A stretch of DNA of 64,000 nt from Blastococcus sp. TML/M2B (GTDB lineage: Bacteria > Actinomycetota > Actinomycetes > Mycobacteriales > Geodermatophilaceae): assembly GCF_016612865.1 (NCBI RefSeq), contig NZ_JAENZZ010000002.1:682001-746000 (forward strand). The letters run 5' to 3'. The position numbers and the translations under genes are program-made. Under the pieces are notes generated by a model that did no database searches, was not told where the DNA came from, and saw only the letters and a list, made by a program, of their open reading frames with translations. Numbering within the stretch: the stretch's first letter is position 1; every line of letters starts with the position of its first letter. Of this stretch, positions 17,899 to 25,661 are shown piece by piece.

Positions 17899-19382
17899 AA
17901 GGAGCTTGTCAACTTCTCTGTGTAAGACCTGCAGTCGATCTTGATGTTGTCAGCTGAGGTAAGGCTCGATGCGGTCGCCGAAGGCGATCATCATCTCGGC
18001 CATGGCCGGCTTCCAGCCCTGGGTGACCGCGCCCTCGACGAGCTTGCCGGGTGCGGTGCGCTGGTTGGCCGGCTTGCCGCGGTCCTTGAGCCGCTCCCGG
18101 GCCCGCTTGTCCTCGATGTCGCGGATCGCCAGCCAGAGCAGCTTGATCACCGCGGCGTCGTTGGGGAAGTGCCCCCGGTTCTTGATGATCTTCCGGAGCT
18201 GGTAGTTCAGCGACTCGATCATGTTCGTCGTGTAGATGATCTTGCGGAGCGCGGGTCCGAAGGCGAGGAACGGGATGAACCGCTCCCAGGCGTTCTGCCA
18301 GGTCGCCACCGCCGCCGGGTATTTGCGTCCCAGGTCGGAGTCGGCGAACTCCAGCAGCGTGGTCTCGGCGGCATCGGCGGTCGGGGCGGTGTAGACGCCC
18401 TTGAGCGCGGCGGCCACCTTCTTGCGGTCGCCGTAGGACACGAACCGCATCGAGGCGCGGATCAGGTGCACCACGCAGGTCTGCACGGTCGTGTGCGGAA
18501 AGGTCGCCTCGATCGCCTCGGGCAGGCCGGTCAGCCCGTCACAGCAGGCGATGAGGATGTCCCGCACGCCGCGGTTGGCCAGTTCGGCCACCACGCCGGC
18601 CCAGAACTTCGCGCCCTCGGTGGCCTGCACCCAGATCCCCAGCACGTGCTTGATGCCGTCGAGGTCCACTCCGACCACGATGTGCGCGGCCCGGTTGCGC
18701 ACCTGATGGCCGTCGCGGATCTTCACCACCAGCGCGTCGACGTAGACGATCGGGTAGATCGGCTCCAGCGGCCGAGCCTGCCATGCGCCGACCTCGTCGA
18801 GCACCGCGTCGGTGATCTTGCTGATCGTGTCGTGGGACAGCTCGGTGCCGATCGTGCGGGCCAGATGGTGCTGGATGTCGCGCACCGTCATCCCACCCGC
18901 GTAGAGCGAGATGATCATGTCGTCCAGGCCGCCGAGGCGGCGTTCGCCCTTGGGCACCAGCTGCGGGGTGAAACTGCCCGCCCGGTCCCGGGGCACGGCC
19001 AGCGGCAGCGGGCCGACCTCGGACTGCACCGTCTTGGGCGTGCTGCCGTTGCGGCTGTTCGGCGAGCCCCGGCCGACCGGATCGCCCCGCTCGTAGCCGA
19101 CGTGCTCGGTCAGCTCAGCGGCCAGTCCCCGCTCGAGGACGGCCTTGACCAGCTCCGGAAGGAACCCGCCCTCCCCGGTCAGCGCCACTCCGCCGGTCTC
19201 GGCCCGGTCGATCAACGCATCCAGCCACGTGTCATCGGCCAACAGCTGCCGCAGCTGCGCCCCGCTCACCCGGCCCGGGCCACCCGGGTCGCCGGCCTGC
19301 TCATCGGTCACGGTCATCAGGGTGCTCCCTCCCGAGGCCACAGCCCCAGGCTCACGCAGCTCCTACACAGACCATCTGACAC
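17899..19382 (-). mobile_element. IS256-family insertion sequence
   Basis: Element of about 1484 bp with a single transposase gene. Imperfect 26-bp terminal inverted repeats lie at 17906-17931 and 19357-19382 (19 of 26 match; shared core TGTCA then CTGTGTA). Flanks form a candidate 9-bp target duplication, 17890-17898 (gcgctcggg) and 19383-19391 (gccctcggg), with one mismatch. The left repeat sits 7 bp inside the deduced boundary, so the exact end is uncertain. It interrupts the molybdopterin oxidoreductase; excision with one duplication restores the reading frame. Confidence 0.88.
17950..19317 (-). CDS. IS256-family (Mutator-like) transposase
   Basis: DDE transposase of 455 aa that moves the surrounding element. 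ATG 19317 is preferred over 19341 because GGGAGGGAG lies 7 bases before it. Family features are GFLPELVKAVLERGLAAELT at the N-terminus, the first Asp in YPIVYVDALVVKIRDG, the second Asp in DILIACCDGLTGLPEAIEAT, and the Glu helix TTNMIESLNYQLRKIIKNRG. The reading frame is intact and full length for the family, so the element may still be active. Confidence 0.95.
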   Translation of the reverse strand: MTVTDEQAGDPGGPGRVSGAQLRQLLADDTWLDALIDRAETGGVALTGEGGFLPELVKAVLERGLAAELTEHVGYERGDPVGRGSPNSRNGSTPKTVQSEVGPLPLAVPRDRAGSFTPQLVPKGERRLGGLDDMIISLYAGGMTVRDIQHHLARTIGTELSHDTISKITDAVLDEVGAWQARPLEPIYPIVYVDALVVKIRDGHQVRNRAAHIVVGVDLDGIKHVLGIWVQATEGAKFWAGVVAELANRGVRDILIACCDGLTGLPEAIEATFPHTTVQTCVVHLIRASMRFVSYGDRKKVAAALKGVYTAPTADAAETTLLEFADSDLGRKYPAAVATWQNAWERFIPFLAFGPALRKIIYTTNMIESLNYQLRKIIKNRGHFPNDAAVIKLLWLAIRDIEDKRARERLKDRGKPANQRTAPGKLVEGAVTQGWKPAMAEMMIAFGDRIEPYLS

Positions 19383-19873
19383 GCCCTCGGGCCCTGCTCG
19401 TCCAGCAACTCGCGGCACCGGCCGGCGACGGCGTCCATCGCGGTGTCCCAGTCGGTCTCCACCAGCTCGCCGTTCCGGCGGATCAGCGGCCTGGTCAGCC
19501 GGTCGGGCGAGTTGTTCGCCTGCCACCCGTACAGGTCCTTGGGGCCCAGCCGGCCGTGGTTGACCCGGTCCACCGCCCGGCCCCGGACGCCGACGATCCG
19601 GGCGTCCTTGACCGCGATGTCGAGCCCGTCGCCGTTGGAGTGCATGATCGTCGCCGACTGCACCCACCGTTCGACGTCGTCCTCGGTCAGCCCCTCGGCC
19701 AGGTAGGAGTCCACCCGGGTCGGCCACGTCTCCCCCGGCCCGTACGGCGTGCGGGTCCCCCACGGTTCGGCGATCCGGTCGATGCGCCCCATCACGTCCT
19801 CCTCCGCTCCACGAACGGCCCGGTAGAGCCGCCCGACCCCTACCCGTGCCTGCACGTCTGCCGCTGGCACCAC

Positions 19874-19890
19874 ATGACAGATCTGTGACA
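19874..19890 (+). promoter_or_regulatory. Putative operator, copy 3 of shared 17-bp motif
   Basis: ATGACAGATCTGTGACA in the divergent region between the oxidoreductase operon (start 19792) and the DUF326 gene (start 19990). It contains the perfect palindrome ACAGATCTGT and direct half-sites TGACA 11 bp apart. It matches the copy upstream of the response regulator in 15 of 17 positions. It could control either or both directions. Confidence 0.5.
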
Positions 19891-19989
19891 TCGGAGCGGT
19901 GCGTGCGACGCCCGGGGTAGGTGGCGAGTGGTCGGTGGAAGCCGCATGCGTCGAAAGAACGCCTCCCACCGGCGCCCGGAGGAGGAGAC

Positions 19990-20397
19990 ATGACGGTTGC
20001 CAGCCAGATGCTCGAGACCTACCCCAAGGACCTCGGCGGCGTTGACCGCGACAAGCTGAGGGAGTGCATCGAGGCGTGCGTCGAGTGCGCCCAGGCCTGC
20101 ACCGCCTGCGCCGACGCCTGCCTGTCCGAGGACATGGTCGCCGAGCTCACGAAGTGCATCCGCACCAACCTCGACTGCGCCGACGTCTGCGACGCCACCG
20201 GCCGGGTGCTCTCCCGTCACACCGGCTACGACGCGAACCTGACCCGCGCGGTGCTCGAGGCCTGCGCGGCGGCCTGCAAGGCCTGCGGGGACGAGTGCGG
20301 GGGGCACGCCTCCATGCACGAGCACTGCCGGGTGTGTGCGGAGTCCTGCCGTCGTTGCGAACAAGCCTGCCTGGAGCTCATCTCCGCACTGGGCTGA
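19990..20397 (+). CDS. Cys-rich four-helix-bundle copper-binding protein (DUF326/Csp-like)
   Basis: Protein of 135 aa with 18 cysteines, mostly in CxxxC spacing on helices: RECIEACVECAQACTACADA, then KCIRTNLDCADVCDATGRVL and EHCRVCAESCRRCEQACLEL. This is the DUF326 family, which includes the copper-storage proteins Csp that hold Cu(I) inside a four-helix bundle lined with Cys. No signal peptide, so probably cytosolic (Csp3-like). ATG with GGAGGAG just upstream. It is divergent from the oxidoreductase operon and has the 17-bp motif 100 bp upstream. Confidence 0.9.
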   Translation: MTVASQMLETYPKDLGGVDRDKLRECIEACVECAQACTACADACLSEDMVAELTKCIRTNLDCADVCDATGRVLSRHTGYDANLTRAVLEACAAACKACGDECGGHASMHEHCRVCAESCRRCEQACLELISALG

Positions 20398-20500
20398 CCC
20401 ACCTCCCCATCGCCGCTCCTGCTCCCCGTGTCAGGAACGAAGGCACCAGTTCCTGCGCGCGTGGCCGAGCAGGGGCCCCAACTCGAGAACGGAGTCCTCC

Positions 20501-21106
20501 ATGGCCTCGCCAGCCGAGCATGACCCCCCGCAGACGCATGACGGGAACCACGGCGGCAGCGACCCGATGAGCAGGACCATGTACCTGCGCTTCGGGGCGA
20601 TGATCCTCACCGCCATGGTGGTGATGTACGCGGCCATGTTCGCCGGCACGTACGAGTGGGGTCACGTGCGGTTCAGCGAGAGCCGCGTGTTCATGGCGCT
20701 CACCATGGGCGGGACGATGGGCCTGGTGATGCTCGGCTGGATGCTGAACATGTACCGCAACACCAAGGCCAACATCGCGATCGTGGTAGCGAGCCTCGTT
20801 CTGCTCGGCGTCGGGGTGTTCCTCGACCGCAGTCAGACGACCGTCCAGGACGAGGACTGGATGAGCTCGATGATCCCGCACCACTCGCTGGCCATCACCA
20901 GGTCAGAGCGTGCCGGGATCTCCGACGTCCGCGTCTGCGAGCTCGCCGTCTCCATCAGCGAGGCCCAGCGCCGGGAGATCATGGAGATGGATTGGCTCCT
21001 CGACGACATCGAACGCAACGGGAAAGCCTCGACCGCGCAAGAGGCAGCGGCGCGTCCCATCCCGGAGTTCGACGTGTCGGCCCTGCGCGACTGCCCCACC
21101 GGCTGA
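20501..21106 (+). CDS. DUF305-type membrane-anchored protein
   Basis: Protein of 201 aa. The His/Asp-rich N-terminus (about 1-22) is followed by three hydrophobic helices (LRFGAMILTAMVVMYAAMFA; LTMGGTMGLVMLGWMLNMYR; IAIVVASLVLLGVGVFLD). It ends in a DUF305 domain with the diagnostic DWMSSMIPHHSLAITRSERA and REIMEMDWLLDDI. DUF305 proteins often accompany copper-handling genes; the His pair and Met residues are candidate ligands. It lies 103 bp after the Cys-rich copper protein gene, and GGAG stands 6 bases before the ATG. Confidence 0.85.
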   Translation: MASPAEHDPPQTHDGNHGGSDPMSRTMYLRFGAMILTAMVVMYAAMFAGTYEWGHVRFSESRVFMALTMGGTMGLVMLGWMLNMYRNTKANIAIVVASLVLLGVGVFLDRSQTTVQDEDWMSSMIPHHSLAITRSERAGISDVRVCELAVSISEAQRREIMEMDWLLDDIERNGKASTAQEAAARPIPEFDVSALRDCPTG

Positions 21107-21206
21107 CCGGCGGAGGCGGCGGCGGCGCGTCCGTTCGCCTAGCGACGGGCCGGTTGCTCCGCCTGCAGCGGGCTCTGCGCGCAGGACGTCCGGCATCCCT
21201 CTGCCA

Positions 21207-21794
21207 TCACCCGGCGCCTGCCGCCTTCTTGACGGCCGCCTTCTGCTCCTGCTTGAACCGGCGCACCTCGGCCAGCGACTCCGGCCCGGTGATGTCGGCG
21301 ACCGAGCGGTGCGAGCCCTCCTCGCCGTAGGCGCCGGCGGCCTCCCGCCAGCCGTCCGGGGCGACGCCGTACTGCTTGCCGAGCAGCGCCAGGAAGATCG
21401 ACGCCTTCTGCGCGCCGAAACCCGGGAGCTCCTTCAACCGGCGGAGCAGCGCCTTGCCGTCGGTGGCGCCGGCCCACAGGTTCTCCGCGCGCCCGTCGTA
21501 GCGCTCGACGAGCAGCCGGCACAGCTCCTGGGCGCGGCCGGCCATCGATCCCGGGTAGCGGTGCAGCGCCGGCGGCCCCTGGAACACCGCGGTCAGGGCC
21601 TCGGGGTCCATGCCGGCCAGCTGCGCGGCGTCGAGGGTGTCGACGCCGAGCCGGTCGGCGAGCAGCCGGGGCGCGGAGAAGGCCCGCTCCATGGGGAACT
21701 GCTGGTCCAGCAGCATCCCGATCAGCAGCGCGAGCGGGTCGCGGCCCAGCAGCTCGTCGGCGGCGTCGTCCTGGGCGATGCGGAGGTTCGGCAC
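21207..21794 (-). CDS. HhH-GPD-type base-excision DNA glycosylase
   Basis: Endonuclease III-like DNA repair protein (195 aa). The start LIGMLLDQQFPMERAFSAPR is the family helix that inserts into DNA. The helix-hairpin-helix is LKELPGFGAQKASIFLALLG, with Lys in the catalytic-lysine position, followed by a GPD-like Gly/Pro/Asp (GVAPDGW). The four Cys of the endonuclease III iron-sulfur cluster are absent, as in this actinobacterial subgroup. It lies 24 bp downstream of cobN on the same strand and may be co-transcribed with it, with no obvious functional link. Confidence 0.85.
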   Translation of the reverse strand: MPNLRIAQDDAADELLGRDPLALLIGMLLDQQFPMERAFSAPRLLADRLGVDTLDAAQLAGMDPEALTAVFQGPPALHRYPGSMAGRAQELCRLLVERYDGRAENLWAGATDGKALLRRLKELPGFGAQKASIFLALLGKQYGVAPDGWREAAGAYGEEGSHRSVADITGPESLAEVRRFKQEQKAAVKKAAGAG

Positions 21795-21818
21795 CCCGGC
21801 AGTGTGCCGCTCCGCCGG

Positions 21819-24800
21819 TCAGCGACGGGCCGTCGCCGGGGACTCCCCGCCCTCCAGGTCGCCCTCGGTGTCGAGGTAGGCCTGCTGCAGCTCCGCCAGC
21901 AGAGCGGGGTCCGGCTCGGCCCACATCTTCCGGTCGACCGCCTCCAGCAGCCGCTCGGCGATGCCGTGCAGCGCCCACGGGTTCGACTGCTCCATGAAGG
22001 CACGGTTCTCCGGGTCGAGCACGTAGGTCTGGGCGAGCTTCTCGTACATCCAGTCCGCGACCACGCCGGTGGTGGCGTCGTAGCCGAACAGGTAGTCGAC
22101 CGTGGCGGCCAGCTCGAACGCGCCCTTGTAGCCGTGCCGGCGCATGGCGGCCAGCCACTTGGGGTTGACGACGCGCGCGCGGAACACCCGGGCGGTCTCC
22201 TCGGTCAGCGACCGGGTGCGCACCTGCTCGGGCCGGGTGGAGTCGCCGATGTAGGCCGCCGGCGCGGTGCCGGTCAGCGCGCGCACCGTGGCGACCATCC
22301 CGCCGTGGTACTGGAAGTAGTCGTCGGAGTCGGCGATGTCGTGCTCCCGGGTGTCCACGTTCTTCGCCGCCACCGCGATCCGCCGGTACGCGGCCTCCAT
22401 GTCCGGCCGGGCCTGCACGCCGTCCAGGTCGCGGCCGTAGGCGTAGCCCCCCCACACCGCGTACACCTCGGCGAGGTCGGCGTCGCCCCGCCAGTTGCGG
22501 CTGTCGATCAGCGACAGCAGGCCGGCGCCGTAGGCGCCCGGCTTGGAGCCGAAGACCCGGGTGGTCGCGCGGCGCCGGTCGCCGTGGGTAGCCACGTCGG
22601 CGTCCACGTGCGCCTTGACGTAGTTCTGCTCCGCGGGCTCGTCCAGCCCCGCGGCCAGGGTCACCGCGTCGTCCAGCATGGTCACGACGTGCGGGAAGGC
22701 GTCGCGGAAGAAGCCGCTGATCCGCACCGTGACGTCGATGCGCGGCCGGCCGAGTTCGTCGAGCGGAACGACCTCCAGGCCGGTGATCCGGCGGGACGCC
22801 TCGTCCCAGACCGGCTGCACGCCCAGCAGTGCGAGCACCTCGGCGATGTCGTCGCCCGACGTGCGCATCGCCGAGGTGCCCCACACCGACAGCCCGACCG
22901 AACGCGGGTACTCCCCCGTGTCGGCGCGGTACCGGTCGACGAGCGACTCGGCCATCGCCTGCCCGGTCTCCCAGGCCAGCCGCGACGGCACCGCGCGCGG
23001 GTCGACGGAGTAGAAGTTCCGGCCCGTCGGCAGCACGTTGATCAGCCCACGCAGCGGCGAGCCCGAGGGGCCGGCCGGCACGTAGCCGCCCTCCAGGGCG
23101 TGCAGGGTCGCGTCGAGCTCGTCGGTCGTCCGGTCCAGCCGGGGCACGACCTCCTCGGCGGCGAACCGGAGGACGGCGGCGACCCCGGCGTCGTCGCGGT
23201 CGAGGACCTCGCGGACGACGTCCCCGACCGCCGCCACCGTCCAGCCGCGGCTCTCCATCCCCTGGACGAGCGCCTCGGCCAGCGCCTCGACGCGGTCGGT
23301 CTCCTGCAGGCCCGCGGTGCCGTCCTCCACCAGGCCCAGCGCCTGGCGCAGCCCGGGCAGCGCGACCGAACCGCCCCAGATCTGGCGGGCGCGCAGCATG
23401 GCCAGCACGAGGTCGACGCGGTTCTGCCCGGTGGGCGGCGCCCCGAGCACGTGCAGGCCGTCGCGGATCTGGGAGTCCTTGATCTCGCAGAGCCACCCGT
23501 CGACGTGCAGGATCATCTCGTCGAAGTGGTCGTCCTCGGGGCGCTCGTGCAGGCCCAGGTCGGCGTCGAGCTTCGCGGCCTGCAGCAGCGTCCAGATCTG
23601 CGCGCGGACGGCGGGCAGCTTCGCCGGGTCCATCGCCGCGACGTTCGCGTGCTCGTCGAGCAGCTGCTCCAGCCGGGCGATGTCGCCGTAGCTGTCCGCC
23701 CGCGCCATCGGCGGGACCATGTGGTCGACCAGGGTGGCGTGCGCGCGGCGCTTGGCCTGCGACCCCTCGCCCGGGTCGTTCACGAGGAACGGGTAGATCA
23801 GCGGCAGGTCGCCCAGCGCGGCGTCCGGACCGCAGGAGGCGGACAGGCCGACGTTCTTGCCCGGCAGCCACTCGAGGTTGCCGTGCTTGCCCACGTGCAC
23901 GAGTGCGTGCGCGCCGAACTCCGAGCGCAGCCACCAGTAGGCCGCGAGGTAGTGGTGCGAGGGCGGCAGGTCGGGGTCGTGGTAGATCGCGATCGGGTTC
24001 TCGCCGAAGCCGCGGGGCGGCTGGACCATCACCACGACGTTGCCGGCCCGCAGGGCGGCGAACACGATGTCGTCCCCGTCCACGAACAGCGAGCCGGGCG
24101 CGGGGCCCCAGTGCTCCTCCACCGTCTCGCGCAGGTCGGCGGGCAGGGAGTCGAAGTGCGCGCGGTAGGCGGCCGCCGGGATGCGCACCGGGTTGCCGGA
24201 GACCTGCTCCTCGGTGAGCCAGTCGGCGTCCTGCCCACCGGCGGCGATGAGCGCGTGGAACAGGGCGTCGCCGTCGAGCTCGGCCACGCCGGGCAGCGCG
24301 TCCGGCCCGTCGAACGGCCCGATGTCGTAGCCCTGGCCGGCCATCGCGGCGAGCAGCCGGACGACGGACGCCGGGGTGTCCAGACCGACGGCGTTGCCGA
24401 TGCGGGCGTGCTTGGTCGGATAGGCCGACAGCATCACGACGATCCGCCGCTCCCCGGGCGGGGTGTGCCGCAGCCGCGCGTGCGCGACCGCGGTCCCGGC
24501 GACGCGGGCGGCCCGCTCGGGGTCGGCGACGTAGGAGGTGAGCCCGTCCTCGTCGGTCTCCTTGAAGGAGAACGGCACGCTGATCAGCCGGCCGTCGAAC
24601 TCGGGGATGGCGACCTGGTTGCCGACGTCGAGCGGGGAGAGCCCGTCGTCGTCCGCGGCCCACTCGGCGCGCGACCGGGTGAGGCACAGGCCCTGGATGA
24701 CCGGGACGTCGAGAGCGGCGAGCTCGCCGACGTCCCACGCGCCGTCGTCCCCGCCGGCCTGGGCCGTGGCCGGCCGGGCCCCGCCGGCCGCGAGCACCGT

Positions 24801-25469
24801 GACGACCATGGCGTCCGCACCCCGCAGCGTCTCGAGCAGCCCGGGGTCGACCGACCGCAACGAGGAGGTGAACACCGGGAGCGCCCGCCCGCCGGCGTCC
24901 TCGACCGCGCGGCACAGCGACTCCACGAAGCCGGTGTTCCCGGAGAGGTGGTGCGCCCGGTAGTAGAGGACGGCGACGACCGGGCCGTCGGTGCGGCGCG
25001 GGGTGCGGTCCAGGACACCCCAGTCGGGCGCGACCGACGGCGGCTCGAAACCCTCGCCGGTGAGCAGCACGGTGTCGGACAGGAAGCGGCGCAGCTGCAC
25101 GAGGTTGTCCGGGCCGCCCTGCGCGAGGTAGCCGTGCGCCTCGGTGGCCACCCCCATCGGGACGGTGGACAGCTCCATGAGCTCGGCGTCGGGCACCTGC
25201 TCGCCGCCGAGGACGACGACCGGCGCCGGGCCGGCCAGCAGCGGGGCCAGCATCTCCTCGTACTGCCGCCGCACCCCCAGGATGCGGACGACGACCAGCG
25301 CGCTGCCCTCGACCATCGCGGCGAGCGCGGCGCCGTCGAGCCGGGCGGGGTTGCCCAGCCGCCAGCCGGCGCCCGAGGCGCGGGCGGAGAGCAGGTCGGT
25401 GTCGCTGGTGGACAGCAACGCGAAGGCAGGGGTGCTGGAGGCAGGGGTGCTGGAGGCAGGGTCGCTCAC
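21819..25469 (-). CDS. cobN: Aerobic cobaltochelatase large subunit CobN
   Basis: Large catalytic subunit (1216 aa) that binds hydrogenobyrinic acid a,c-diamide and Co2+ for ATP-driven cobalt insertion in the late-insertion aerobic pathway. Full length for CobN. Family segments include MVQPPRGFGENPIAIYHDPD, the His-rich stretch ALVHVGKHGNLEWLPGKNVG, LPLIYPFLVNDPGEGSQAKR and the C-terminal WMYEKLAQTYVLDPENRAFM. GTG start at 25469. The N-terminus carries two copies of a 5-aa repeat (SSTPA), from a 15-bp tandem repeat at 25426-25462. A cobalamin riboswitch precedes the gene. The required AAA+/VWA partner is probably the ChlI-ChlD fusion at 37401-39453. Confidence 0.95.
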   Translation of the reverse strand: MSDPASSTPASSTPAFALLSTSDTDLLSARASGAGWRLGNPARLDGAALAAMVEGSALVVVRILGVRRQYEEMLAPLLAGPAPVVVLGGEQVPDAELMELSTVPMGVATEAHGYLAQGGPDNLVQLRRFLSDTVLLTGEGFEPPSVAPDWGVLDRTPRRTDGPVVAVLYYRAHHLSGNTGFVESLCRAVEDAGGRALPVFTSSLRSVDPGLLETLRGADAMVVTVLAAGGARPATAQAGGDDGAWDVGELAALDVPVIQGLCLTRSRAEWAADDDGLSPLDVGNQVAIPEFDGRLISVPFSFKETDEDGLTSYVADPERAARVAGTAVAHARLRHTPPGERRIVVMLSAYPTKHARIGNAVGLDTPASVVRLLAAMAGQGYDIGPFDGPDALPGVAELDGDALFHALIAAGGQDADWLTEEQVSGNPVRIPAAAYRAHFDSLPADLRETVEEHWGPAPGSLFVDGDDIVFAALRAGNVVVMVQPPRGFGENPIAIYHDPDLPPSHHYLAAYWWLRSEFGAHALVHVGKHGNLEWLPGKNVGLSASCGPDAALGDLPLIYPFLVNDPGEGSQAKRRAHATLVDHMVPPMARADSYGDIARLEQLLDEHANVAAMDPAKLPAVRAQIWTLLQAAKLDADLGLHERPEDDHFDEMILHVDGWLCEIKDSQIRDGLHVLGAPPTGQNRVDLVLAMLRARQIWGGSVALPGLRQALGLVEDGTAGLQETDRVEALAEALVQGMESRGWTVAAVGDVVREVLDRDDAGVAAVLRFAAEEVVPRLDRTTDELDATLHALEGGYVPAGPSGSPLRGLINVLPTGRNFYSVDPRAVPSRLAWETGQAMAESLVDRYRADTGEYPRSVGLSVWGTSAMRTSGDDIAEVLALLGVQPVWDEASRRITGLEVVPLDELGRPRIDVTVRISGFFRDAFPHVVTMLDDAVTLAAGLDEPAEQNYVKAHVDADVATHGDRRRATTRVFGSKPGAYGAGLLSLIDSRNWRGDADLAEVYAVWGGYAYGRDLDGVQARPDMEAAYRRIAVAAKNVDTREHDIADSDDYFQYHGGMVATVRALTGTAPAAYIGDSTRPEQVRTRSLTEETARVFRARVVNPKWLAAMRRHGYKGAFELAATVDYLFGYDATTGVVADWMYEKLAQTYVLDPENRAFMEQSNPWALHGIAERLLEAVDRKMWAEPDPALLAELQQAYLDTEGDLEGGESPATARR

Positions 25470-25511
25470 GGCGCGTTCCTCACTCGGGGTCCGCGCCCCG
25501 GGTCGTCGGGC

Positions 25512-25625
25512 ACGGCAGCCGGAGTGTCTGGCTCACCCCGTTCTCGGGGCTGACAGTGGCGGGACCGCACCGGAATCGCACCGGTTTCCTCGCTGACTGC
25601 CGCGATGGGCGCACGCTACCGCGAG
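25512..25625 (-). promoter_or_regulatory. Cobalamin riboswitch upstream of cobN
   Basis: On the minus strand the leader contains the conserved core gattccggtgcggtcccgcc followed by ACTGTCAGCC, then a hairpin (ccccgagaacgggg) and GTGAGCCAGACACTC, the AdoCbl-riboswitch B12-box region. It lies about 45-155 bases before the cobN GTG. Expected to reduce cobN expression when adenosylcobalamin is abundant. Confidence 0.9.
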
Positions 25626-25661
25626 CGCCGCGCCGGCCCGGCGACGGGCCGGCCGGGCCCG

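Larger units (their letters stand above)
15843..19792 (-). pseudogene. Molybdopterin oxidoreductase lacking Fe-S cysteines, interrupted by IS256-family element
   Basis: Large molybdopterin (bis-MGD) oxidoreductase related to assimilatory nitrate reductases/formate dehydrogenases. The start is ATG 19792, preceded by GGAGGAGG. The N-terminal fragment (19792-19392) ends in RELLDEQGP and the C-terminal fragment resumes as SAVAFYTTGQLFLEEYYTLG. Deleting the element plus one 9-bp duplication gives exactly 819 codons. The Mo-ligand Cys is kept in GNTRLCTATAA. The usual CxxC-x3-C and GRLCPKG cysteines are replaced (SATIMHSNGDGLDIAV and GRLGPKDLYGW), so no N-terminal [4Fe-4S] cluster is expected. As the sequence stands the enzyme cannot be made whole. 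Native substrate unknown; nitrate reduction is not supported without the cluster. Confidence 0.88.

Noticed and set aside
15843-19792. Calling the oxidoreductase an assimilatory nitrate reductase
   Set aside because: The Fe-S cysteines are missing and no nitrite reductase or nitrate transporter is present in the window.
20910-25553. Very long open frame (1547 codons) on the plus strand opposite cobN
   Set aside because: It is an antisense shadow caused by high GC; composition is His/Arg/Gly/Val repeats with no family match, while cobN on the other strand is a full conserved gene with a riboswitch.
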